A stretch of 64,000 bases of DNA from JAJEEA01 sp965116765 (GTDB lineage: Bacteria > Acidobacteriota > Vicinamibacteria > Vicinamibacterales > UBA8438): the NCBI GenBank assembly GCA_965116765.1, contig OZ220718.1:5270001-5334000 (forward strand). The letters are read 5' to 3'. How positions within the stretch are numbered: the first letter of the stretch is position 1; each line of letters opens with the position of its first letter. Shown piece by piece: positions 57,892-64,000 of the stretch. The notes under the pieces were generated by a model. It had not been told where the DNA came from. It ran no database searches and saw only the letters and a list, made by a program, of their open reading frames with translations. Position numbers and translations under genes: made by a program.

Positions 57892-59316
57892 CTCGGCCGG
57901 CGCCGCCACCACGGTTCCGCAGAGCGGGCAGCCGAGGACCACCTCGCCGTCGGCGAGGTCGAGGGCCTCGCGCCGCTTGGCCATCTCCGCCGCGAACTCC
58001 TCGTCGGTCAGGTAGACCCCGCGCATCAGGTTGATGAACATCTGGTCGACCGAGCGGTGTCCGCCGCCCGACCAGTTGCGCGGATCGGGCACGTTGGGGT
58101 TCGACGGCGAGTTGTTGAAGTAGCCGGTCATCCGAAGGATGGTGCCCTTCGGCAGCAGCGGCGCCGCGTCGTCGGCGTAGTTGTAGACCCGCACCCAGCT
58201 GTGGTCGTAGCCGGCGCAGTTCAGGGTCTGGACGTTGTGCCCCCAGATGGCGTCGAGGCACATCCGCACCCCGGGCGCGTGCATGTGGGGCTCGAAGATC
58301 GTGATCAGCGTGTTCTCCGGCAGGGTGAAGTACGCCTCCTCCTGCTGGTCGGGGTCCATCGCCTCGATGTCGAGGTCGACTCCGTTGCCGAACGACATCC
58401 GCACCCACTTCCGGGTCGGCTCGTAGCCGCGGGGATGGAACTTGAAGCCGACGTCGAGGTGGGCCCGCGTGTCCGCCCCGTTCGCGTGCAGGTGCATCGA
58501 GTTGAACTGCAGCTTCGACCCCGCCTTCATGATCTTGCCCGCCTCGGGGTCGAAGACGTCGGCGTTGCGCCCCACCTCGTGGGTCGGCCAGCGGCGCTGC
58601 GCGGCCAGCGGATCGTCCTCGTTCTCGTCGGGGTTGGGGTCGGTGACGCCGAGGGTGGCGTGGTGCACCACGAAGAGGCCGCCGACGGTGTTGCGGGTCT
58701 CGCCCACGCTCGACTCGGTGACCTCCTTGTACTCCATCGCCGCGACGTAGCGATCCTCGGTCAGCCCCGTCGGCACCTCGCCGATCGATCCCCACCAGTC
58801 GGGGGCGTCGCCCGCCACCTCGAAGCTCGGCGACGACACGATCAGGTCGGGCTGCCCGATCTCCCACTGGTCGACGTCGATGAACGGGACCGGCGGGGGC
58901 AGGTCGGCCGGGTCGCCCCGCGGCGCGCCGTTGTCGGCCCACCGCGCGATCAGGGCGACTTCCTCGTCGCTCAGCGACGGGTCGTCCTTGAACCGCTGGA
59001 TGCCGATGTTCTTCTCGATGTACCACGGGGGCATCACCCCCGGCTTGTCGCGCAGCCCGGTGCGGAGCTTGATGGCGCGGGCCCAGGGGCGCACCTCCTC
59101 GTAGTCGATCAGCGACATCGGGGCCAGCGAGTTCGGCCGATGGCACTTCTGACAGCTCCGCTGGAGGATGGGCGCGATGTCGCGGGTGAACGTGACCTCG
59201 TCGGTCGCCGCGGCCTGCGCGGCCGCCGGCGCCGGCATCGCGGCGAGAGCCGCGACCGCCGTGGTGAGCACGATTTGGAGGGGGAACGTCCGCCGCCGGT
59301 TTCGGGTAGTCATCAT
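57871..59316 (-). CDS. Exported haem c protein related to copper monooxygenases
   Basis: The 481-residue protein has a signal peptide (to PAAAQ), an N-terminal cytochrome c site (CQKCHRP, near residue 55, with a Met axial ligand candidate in PGVMPPWY), and a C-terminal region with clustered His and Met residues (FNSMHLHANG, FEPHMHAPGVRM) like copper type II ascorbate-dependent monooxygenases. It ends with a CPLCG motif. Such proteins are frequent in Acidobacteria and Planctomycetes, and a periplasmic oxidase is likely. Start 59316 or 59313; GAGGAGG is just upstream. Confidence 0.82.
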   Translation of the reverse strand: MMTTRNRRRTFPLQIVLTTAVAALAAMPAPAAAQAAATDEVTFTRDIAPILQRSCQKCHRPNSLAPMSLIDYEEVRPWARAIKLRTGLRDKPGVMPPWYIEKNIGIQRFKDDPSLSDEEVALIARWADNGAPRGDPADLPPPVPFIDVDQWEIGQPDLIVSSPSFEVAGDAPDWWGSIGEVPTGLTEDRYVAAMEYKEVTESSVGETRNTVGGLFVVHHATLGVTDPNPDENEDDPLAAQRRWPTHEVGRNADVFDPEAGKIMKAGSKLQFNSMHLHANGADTRAHLDVGFKFHPRGYEPTRKWVRMSFGNGVDLDIEAMDPDQQEEAYFTLPENTLITIFEPHMHAPGVRMCLDAIWGHNVQTLNCAGYDHSWVRVYNYADDAAPLLPKGTILRMTGYFNNSPSNPNVPDPRNWSGGGHRSVDQMFINLMRGVYLTDEEFAAEMAKRREALDLADGEVVLGCPLCGTVVAAPAENAGGGQ

Positions 59317-59526
59317 CCGGGGCCTCCTCGGTGCGAACGCGGTTTCCGGCCGGGGCCGGATGTCCATTCTAGGAGCCGGGGCGGCAAACCGCAATGGGGG
59401 CGGCGGGCGGCGCGCTCCCTCGGCGCCGCGGGCGATCCACAGCTCGGGGCTGGGGGGCTCGGCGGGTTCGGAGGGGTCCGCGTCGGCGATTGCCGCGTCG
59501 CCGCCGGGTCCCGCCTCCCGGACGCC

Positions 59527-60540
59527 TCAGCCGCCCGGCCCCTCGTCGCCGCGGACGCGGGCCAGCAGGTCCGACGCCGACGCGCACTCGATGATCCAGT
59601 CGCCGACCCGCGCAAGGCGATCCGGGTCGGTGACGCCGGTCAGGGCGGCGGCCAGCCCCTCGGCCGCCCCCGCATCGAATTTCCGGGCCGCCAAACGGCA
59701 GAGCAGCGCCCGCTCTTCGTGGCGGCCCTGCTCGATGCCCTGGGCGCGGCCCTGCTCGATGCCCTGGGCGCGGCCCTGCTCGAGCCATTCACGCGTCCAT
59801 TCCCGCACCGTCTCTTCCAGCATCGTCTGCGTCTCCTGCAACTGCGCCAACGGGTCCTCCCCGTCCGCCGGCAGCCGACCCGCATGCCGCAGCCCCTGCT
59901 GCAGCCACATCTGGAAAGCCTGCGTCAGAGCGTCGTCCTTCTGCCGCCGCAGAAGGTCGGACAGGACCTTCAGCGCCTCGCGCAGGCTCGCCGCGTCGCG
60001 CGTCTTCTCCAGACCGATGAGCGCCGACACCAGGTTGTCCGCCGGCAGGTCCGCATCCACCGCGCGCGACACGTCCAGAACATAGTATCGCTGCGACGGC
60101 TGGTACGGCGCCAGCACGTCGTGCCCGGCCGCCAGCAGCTCCGTCACCTCGACCGGCGCCGTCCACCGTCGGCGGCCGTTGTAGAGCACGATGGGCAGCA
60201 CCGGCGGCAGGGCCCCGTGTTCTCGGAGCACGTCCTGGGCGACCAGCCGCCGGTAGAGCAGCGCGGTGTACTCCAGGATGCGCACTGCCATCGCCGGTTC
60301 GACGGTGGCTTGGAACTCGAGGAGCAGGACCAGATAGAGCCAGCGGTCGTCGCGGAAGCGGACGCGCCAGATGAGGTCGCCGTGGCGCTGCTGGAGCTCC
60401 CGGCCGACGAAGCTGGTGGGCAGAGGGGCCAGCGACTCGAAGTCGAGGACGCCGCTCCAGCCTCGGGCGGCGAAGCCGTCGAGCAGGTCGCGGACCATGC
60501 GCGGGCGCGAGAACAAGTGCTTGTAGGCGGGGTCGTGCAT
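59527..60540 (-). CDS. Rpn-family recombination-promoting nuclease
   Basis: The 337-residue protein belongs to the Rpn/PD-(D/E)XK transposase-like group (DUF4351-type architecture). It begins MHDPAYKHLFSRPRMVRDLL and has the nuclease core with Asp55 (GDLIWRVRF) and Glu75-x-Gln77 (LLEFQATVE). The C-terminus has a short repeat EQGRAQGI, encoded by a 24-bp direct repeat (59722-59783). Related E. coli proteins cut DNA and promote RecA-independent recombination. ATG 60540 follows AGGAG. Confidence 0.85.
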   Translation of the reverse strand: MHDPAYKHLFSRPRMVRDLLDGFAARGWSGVLDFESLAPLPTSFVGRELQQRHGDLIWRVRFRDDRWLYLVLLLEFQATVEPAMAVRILEYTALLYRRLVAQDVLREHGALPPVLPIVLYNGRRRWTAPVEVTELLAAGHDVLAPYQPSQRYYVLDVSRAVDADLPADNLVSALIGLEKTRDAASLREALKVLSDLLRRQKDDALTQAFQMWLQQGLRHAGRLPADGEDPLAQLQETQTMLEETVREWTREWLEQGRAQGIEQGRAQGIEQGRHEERALLCRLAARKFDAGAAEGLAAALTGVTDPDRLARVGDWIIECASASDLLARVRGDEGPGG

Positions 60541-61259
60541 TCGCGCTCCTGGTGACGTCCCGAATCCACGCCTGCGGCGTGCGGCGCGTGCCGCGTGCGA
60601 CCCGCGGCAGCGAGGCGGCCGGCTTGGTCGCGGACGGAGAGGCCGTCCCCGGCGCAGGAGCTTCCGGCCCGGTAGACGGACCGGCGATCCCACCACGTCC
60701 TCGAACCGCTGCCCGTCGGAGCCGCTGGCGAGCACGATCCGCCTCGAACCGACCGGCTACGGAACCTGCATCCCGTTCCGCGCGCCGACGGCATCGAAGG
60801 ACGCGGATCAGAGACGGGGGGAACTCTGGCATAATCAGCGGTGGAGACCGACTACCCGGATCTGGGTCACAGGACGAGCCGGTGCTCGCAGGAGTCGTGT
60901 CACTGACTCAGGTAGAGGGGCGGCGGTCACGGTGACCCACGGGAAGCAGAGGGTGGTGAGGGAGAGCGGGCGCGGGATGGGAGTCGAGGTCACGGAGCGG
61001 AACGACGAGGACAGGGAGCGGGCCGACGGTGTGACCGACCCTGCCGCCCGATCGCAACGCGACGGGGGTTCGAACTTGTACGCGAGCCTGTGCTCGTCGC
61101 CGACCGGCCGCGCACCAACCGGCGGATGAACCGGTCGACGGGACGACCGGCGCGCGGGGGTATCGGTAAGCGATCTCGTTCGGCCTGACGGCCCCTCGCA
61201 ATGTACACGTCCACGTCGGGTAACGTCGGGTGGAACGTGTCGGCTGGGTGAAGAAGCCG
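60541..61259. other. Non-coding region without a convincing gene
   Basis: About 700 bases have no frame I can assign. A 65-codon frame at 60932 on the plus strand and a 117-codon frame on the minus strand at 60990-61343 have no recognisable family. CATAAT near 60831 looks like an isolated -10. Confidence 0.4.
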
Positions 61260-61880
61260 ATGAGCAACTTCGTACATACCGATGAGTGTCAGGACGTATT
61301 GGCATCTCTCGACCGGTGTGCCTTCAGCTTGGCTCAAGCGCATCGGTCAGAACGGGCTTGGAAATGGGTCATCTTGTCCCTTCATAGCGCCTTGCAGGGT
61401 GCCATGGTCTGTCACCTGTCAGGACCGGAGCAACTCGGTGCGCTACAAGAAGACGATGCCAAAAGATGGCTCAAATGGAACAACAACAGTATTCAGAGTG
61501 GCGATAAAGATGCTGGGGATCCCCCTCCGGCACCGCGCATCGCCGACGCTCGGAAACTGTTCAAGAGACTACGTTGTTCGACGGCTCGGATTGAGGCTGA
61601 ATGTGGTGGAGTAGTTTCGATCACCGAACAGCAAAGAGAATCGTTCGCACGGCTGCACGCACTTCGGAACGAGTTTTCTCATTTCAGGCCAAAAGGTTGG
61701 AGCATCAGGTTAAACGGTGCCAAGCGACTAGTTGACGACATGCTCAACATCATGTGTCGGATCGCGGAGGATAGTTGGCCGTTTAGACACATGACAGAAC
61801 AGGACAGAGACATCCTGCGTTCGAAGATTGACGAAATCCGTCGCGAGGTCGATGCGATTGATCGAATACCTGCGACGTAG
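61260..61880 (+). CDS. Protein with HEPN-like motif, function unknown
   Basis: The 206-residue protein is mostly helical and contains RNEFSH (Arg136, Asn137, His141), the R-x4-H motif of HEPN RNases, followed by FRPKGWSIRL. The first helix pair (SLDRCAFSLAQAHRSERAWK) would fit a HEPN helical bundle. The catalytic assignment is weak without more motifs. G+C is visibly lower than in the chromosome around. ATG 61260 is preferred over GTG 61230. No antitoxin-like partner is recognisable; a Sel1 gene follows after about 30 bases. Confidence 0.5.
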   Translation: MSNFVHTDECQDVLASLDRCAFSLAQAHRSERAWKWVILSLHSALQGAMVCHLSGPEQLGALQEDDAKRWLKWNNNSIQSGDKDAGDPPPAPRIADARKLFKRLRCSTARIEAECGGVVSITEQQRESFARLHALRNEFSHFRPKGWSIRLNGAKRLVDDMLNIMCRIAEDSWPFRHMTEQDRDILRSKIDEIRREVDAIDRIPAT

Positions 61881-61911
61881 CCGGCGCTTCGCGAGGGTCT
61901 CGGAGGAGATG

Positions 61912-62718
61912 ATGCACCATCCGTCACGTGTACTGTGTGCAGTCGCTGTCGTTGGCATTTTCATTCTCGCGGTGCTTGGTCCACCGTTACTCGCTCAGGA
62001 CACGCCGACAACACGAGAACTCGCCGATCTCCGCGTCCGAGCAGAGGCGGGTGACGCCGACGCACAGTACAAGCTCGGGAACTGGTACAGCATCGGATTG
62101 TATGTTCCGGAGGACGCCACCGAAGCTCTCCGGTGGCGCCGCCTGGCCGCAGAGCAAGGTCACGCAGGCGCCCAGGCTAGGCTCGCGCTTTCGTACGCCA
62201 CCGGTGAGGTGGTGCCGCAGAATGGTGCGGAAGCCGTCCGTTGGTACCGTCTAGCCGCCGAGCAGGGTGACGCCAGCGCCCGGTTGCAGCTCGGGCTCTT
62301 GTACGGCTACGGCCGGGTCGTGCCGCAGGACTACCAGAAAGCTGCCCGGTGGCTTCACCTGTGGGCCGAGCACGGCTCCCGTGTCGATCAGCACGAACTC
62401 GGGTTCATGTACTCCACTGGTGAGGCTGTACCGCAGGACTACGCTGAAGCCGTCCGATGGTACGGCCGGGCCGCCCAACGGGGATACGCCCAGTCCCAGT
62501 ACAGCCTCGGGCTCATGTACGCCACCGGCAACGGCGTGCCGCAAGACTACGTTACCGCACATATGTGGTTCAACCTCGCCGCCCTCGGTTTGTCGGGCGC
62601 CGATCGCGAGCGGGCGGCAGCTATGCGCGACGGCGTAGCCGAGCGAATGACGTCGGCGGACGTGAGCGAGGCGCAACGCCGTGCGCGAGAGTGGCGCCCG
62701 ACGCATCTGGAACCCTGA
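61912..62718 (+). CDS. Exported Sel1-like repeat protein
   Basis: The 268-residue protein has a signal peptide (about residues 1-28, AVAVVGIFILAVLGPPLLAQ) and five or six Sel1-like TPR-type repeats of the pattern ALRWRRLAAEQGHAGAQARL, with GEVVPQNGAEAVRWYRLAAE and similar. Sel1 proteins act as protein-binding scaffolds. ATG 61912 gives the better spacing to GGAGGAG than ATG 61909. G+C is low like its neighbour. It ends HLEP. Confidence 0.85.
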   Translation: MHHPSRVLCAVAVVGIFILAVLGPPLLAQDTPTTRELADLRVRAEAGDADAQYKLGNWYSIGLYVPEDATEALRWRRLAAEQGHAGAQARLALSYATGEVVPQNGAEAVRWYRLAAEQGDASARLQLGLLYGYGRVVPQDYQKAARWLHLWAEHGSRVDQHELGFMYSTGEAVPQDYAEAVRWYGRAAQRGYAQSQYSLGLMYATGNGVPQDYVTAHMWFNLAALGLSGADRERAAAMRDGVAERMTSADVSEAQRRAREWRPTHLEP

Positions 62719-62794
62719 GGAAGATGCGGTAGAGGCTCGTTTCTTGGTCGCTCTGGATGAAAGTGCATCGTAGTGCGAGCATGTCACGCCCAAC

Positions 62795-62893
62795 ATGTTG
62801 CGCGCCGAAATCGCGATGCTCCGAGCCGATCTCACATGGCGCATGCTTGCGGTTGGCGGGCTCGTTGTCGCAGCGCTTCGGCTGCTCGGCTGA
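62795..62893 (+). CDS. 32-residue coiled-coil/membrane fragment
   Basis: The frame MLRAEIAMLRADLTWRMLAV followed by GGLVVAALRLLG looks like the C-terminus of small coiled-coil proteins that end in one membrane helix. The usual long N-terminal coiled coil is absent, so this may be a remnant. No ribosome site is seen. Confidence 0.35.
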   Translation: MLRAEIAMLRADLTWRMLAVGGLVVAALRLLG

Positions 62894-62940
62894 TTTTAGC
62901 TGTTTGCGCGGGTTCGGAACACGATTGCCGGAGGACTACT

Positions 62941-63213
62941 GTGAGACACACTTGTGCATTGACGTTGATGATGATCTTGTTGGGCATGGTCTCAGCATGC
63001 AGCACGGGCCTTGTTCCGGAGAGCCAGAGGGCGGATGCTGTTGGAATCTACAAGTCGAGCGCCATCAGTCCTGGCGAGCTGCAGCACGTCGCTACCATTC
63101 ATGGATGGGCGGACGACTTTGACGTGTGTACTGAGATTGTTGAGTTTCTTGAGGAAAAAGAGCCGAGCCGGTACATTTGCCATTACGTAACCGACGCCTC
63201 CGGCACGTTGTAG
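62941..63213 (+). CDS. Small lipoprotein, function unknown
   Basis: GTG 62941, after GGAGGACTACT, starts a 90-residue protein with a lipoprotein signal (lipobox VSAC at about residue 20) and a mature part EDLVPESQ-like, then KSSAISPGELQHVATIHGWA and a Cys-containing end FDVCTEIVEFLEEKEPSRYI. I do not recognise the family. A longer upstream frame exists but lacks a leader. Confidence 0.6.
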   Translation: MRHTCALTLMMILLGMVSACSTGLVPESQRADAVGIYKSSAISPGELQHVATIHGWADDFDVCTEIVEFLEEKEPSRYICHYVTDASGTL

Positions 63214-63571
63214 CGTTCCCCGACATCGAGGCGGCACTAGTCCCAAGGTTCTGGTCGATGCGGTCTCGGTTCTGGCGCTCCCGGCCGCAGGCGTCGCGTC
63301 TCGCGGGCAGTGGATCGCGGGTCAGCCTTCCCGCTGGCGTTGGCTGCCTCGACCCGGTCGCGGACCACCTGCGCCTACCTGCGCCAGCGCCGCCTCGATG
63401 ACCTCGCGTCGATGGTCGGTCTCCTCTGCTGCCCAGTCGCAGTTGCTCAAGGACCTGCACATCGCAGCGGTGTCGCACGGCTTCCGCTCCAGCTTCCGGG
63501 TCAGACCGTCGAGCAGGGCGACCACGTCGCCTCCGACCGGTTCAAGGCCGGACTCGGCGATTGCGAGCTGA
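63214..63571. other. Mosaic of gene debris
   Basis: No intact gene is seen. The minus strand encodes SGLEPVGGDVVALLDGLTRK (63478-63549) and a tyrosine-integrase scrap (63376-63438). The plus strand at 63476-63498 reads HGFRSSFR, another integrase motif, in opposite orientation to the first scrap. Confidence 0.5.
63376..63438 (-). pseudogene. Tyrosine-recombinase remnant
   Basis: The minus-strand frame reads DWAAEETDHRREVIEAALAQ, a near-exact match to the conserved block after the catalytic HxxR of P4-type integrases (FRDWAAEETDHPREVIEAAL). The remaining integrase domains are absent. Confidence 0.7.
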
Positions 63572-63735
63572 GAGATCGCAACCCTCGACACCCGGCTCGC
63601 TACTCAGATCGCGGAGTGCACACCGAGGTCGAGAACCTCGAAACCAGGCTCATCCGCTGGATGGTCGGGACCGTGATCGCGACAGTCACCGTGATCGTCG
63701 GGATTCTGATGTCTCTTGGTTCAGGGCAGGCCAGC
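63572..63735 (+). pseudogene. Frameshifted coiled-coil/membrane protein remnant
   Basis: Reading EIATLDTRLATQIAE, then after a one-base loss (gagtg for gaggtg) HTEVENLETRLIRWMVGTVI and ATVTVIVGILMSLG, gives the end of a small protein with a coiled coil and one membrane helix. Similar ends occur in DUF1640-like proteins. The N-terminus is missing. Confidence 0.5.
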
Positions 63736-63805
63736 GACTTCGATTCCTCCATCGGCGGCATCGAGCCAGCCCGCGAGGGCCGGTTCGGTTCCTGCCCAGC
63801 GTCCG

Positions 63806-64000
63806 TCATTGCAGTTCCTTCGGTTCGTCGACGACGCTGTCGAGCTCTGGTTCGGTCAATCCCGCCGCCAACAGATAGTCCCGCGTGCGCTGCACGAATC
63901 TCTCCGCGTTCTCCGCCGCCGAGTCGGCGTCCTGCTCGGTGGACCTGATAGTCGTCGAGGTTCCGTAGTCCGCCAGTTGCCTCTGCGTGGCGCTGGGGTG
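63806..64000 (-). CDS. Partial gene at the right edge, function unknown
   Basis: The frame enters from the right edge and ends at TGA 63806-63808. It encodes 64 residues ending FVQRTRDYLLAGLTEPELDS and VVDEPKELQ, predicted helical and acidic. I do not recognise the family. The stop overlaps an ATG (ATGA) opening a 69-codon frame with no known family. Confidence 0.4.
   Translation of the reverse strand, partial: HPSATQRQLADYGTSTTIRSTEQDADSAAENAERFVQRTRDYLLAAGLTEPELDSVVDEPKELQ

Noticed and set aside
61055..61080. Possible tRNA T-arm (GGGGGTTCGAACTTG)
   Set aside because: No acceptor stem, anticodon arm or matching 5' half can be paired around it.
60932..61129. 65-codon frame starting GTG
   Set aside because: Charged, low-complexity translation with no family resemblance and no clear ribosome site; left as unassigned.
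63600..63809. 69-codon minus-strand frame overlapping the right-edge gene by ATGA
   Set aside because: Antisense to the coiled-coil remnant and unlike any family; the overlap alone is weak evidence.

Overview
The window is G+C-rich throughout and reads as a chromosomal segment of an Acidobacteriota member, most likely class Vicinamibacteria. That is an inference from gene families, not from a marker gene. It carries a DUF1592/DUF1552 planctomycete-type cytochrome pair, an Oar-like TonB receptor with an N-terminal carboxypeptidase-like domain, a CBM9-DUF5916 outer-membrane protein, an acidobacterial ADOP-type permease, secreted beta-propellers and many secreted families of unknown function. 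I see no tRNA, rRNA, CRISPR array or replication origin.

Layout. 0-5 kb: a partial membrane gene, a repeat-built coiled-coil gene, and the DUF1592/DUF1552 pair ending at a perfect 17-bp hairpin. 5-13.4 kb: a second repeat-built coiled-coil gene, an AbgT transporter, the DUF5916 protein, a VapBC pair, a secreted protein, Ogt and a DASS carrier. 13.4-17.2 kb: an accessory patch with an AAA-nuclease fusion, a frameshifted methyltransferase and a coupled SPL radical-SAM gene, the methyltransferase part being visibly lower in G+C. 17.3-25 kb: an NHL propeller, the TonB receptor, an epoxide-hydrolase-like enzyme and a lipoprotein. 25-30.7 kb: a decayed patch with a phosphatase/ADP-ribosylglycohydrolase chimera, an RloA-like ATPase whose rloB is reduced to a stub, a broken kinase and a broken sigma factor. 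30.7-37.5 kb: an efflux operon (HlyD adaptor, TolC-like protein, frameshifted ADOP permease, a 33-residue peptide, ABC ATPase). 38-46 kb: a propeller, an MFS carrier, a dimethylformamidase-like protein and an S9 peptidase. 46-57 kb: catabolic and repair genes (enolase-superfamily enzyme, SnoaL-ankyrin fusion, two HAD-II enzymes, MutY, Uma2, GNAT, methyltransferase, PhyH dioxygenase, NAD-dependent oxidoreductase). 57-60.5 kb: a secreted Ig-like protein, a multi-haem-like cytochrome and an Rpn nuclease. 60.5-64 kb: lower-G+C accessory genes, then a mosaic of gene debris with an integrase remnant.

The most unusual signal is structural. At nine or more gene ends, 20-90 bp around the stop codon is repeated close by ('gene-end echoes'). 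In two cases the echo supplies the start region of the next gene, and in one it supplies the stop codon. Separately, several short ORFs look like cored genes, with the N-terminus of a known family joined to its C-terminus and the middle lost (sarcosine oxidase, cupin, Ser/Thr kinase, phosphatase/glycohydrolase). Together they suggest a genome shaped by frequent short-range duplication and deletion. A third pattern is a set of genes with no Shine-Dalgarno sequence but a -10-like hexamer 4-9 bases before the start codon, consistent with leaderless transcripts.
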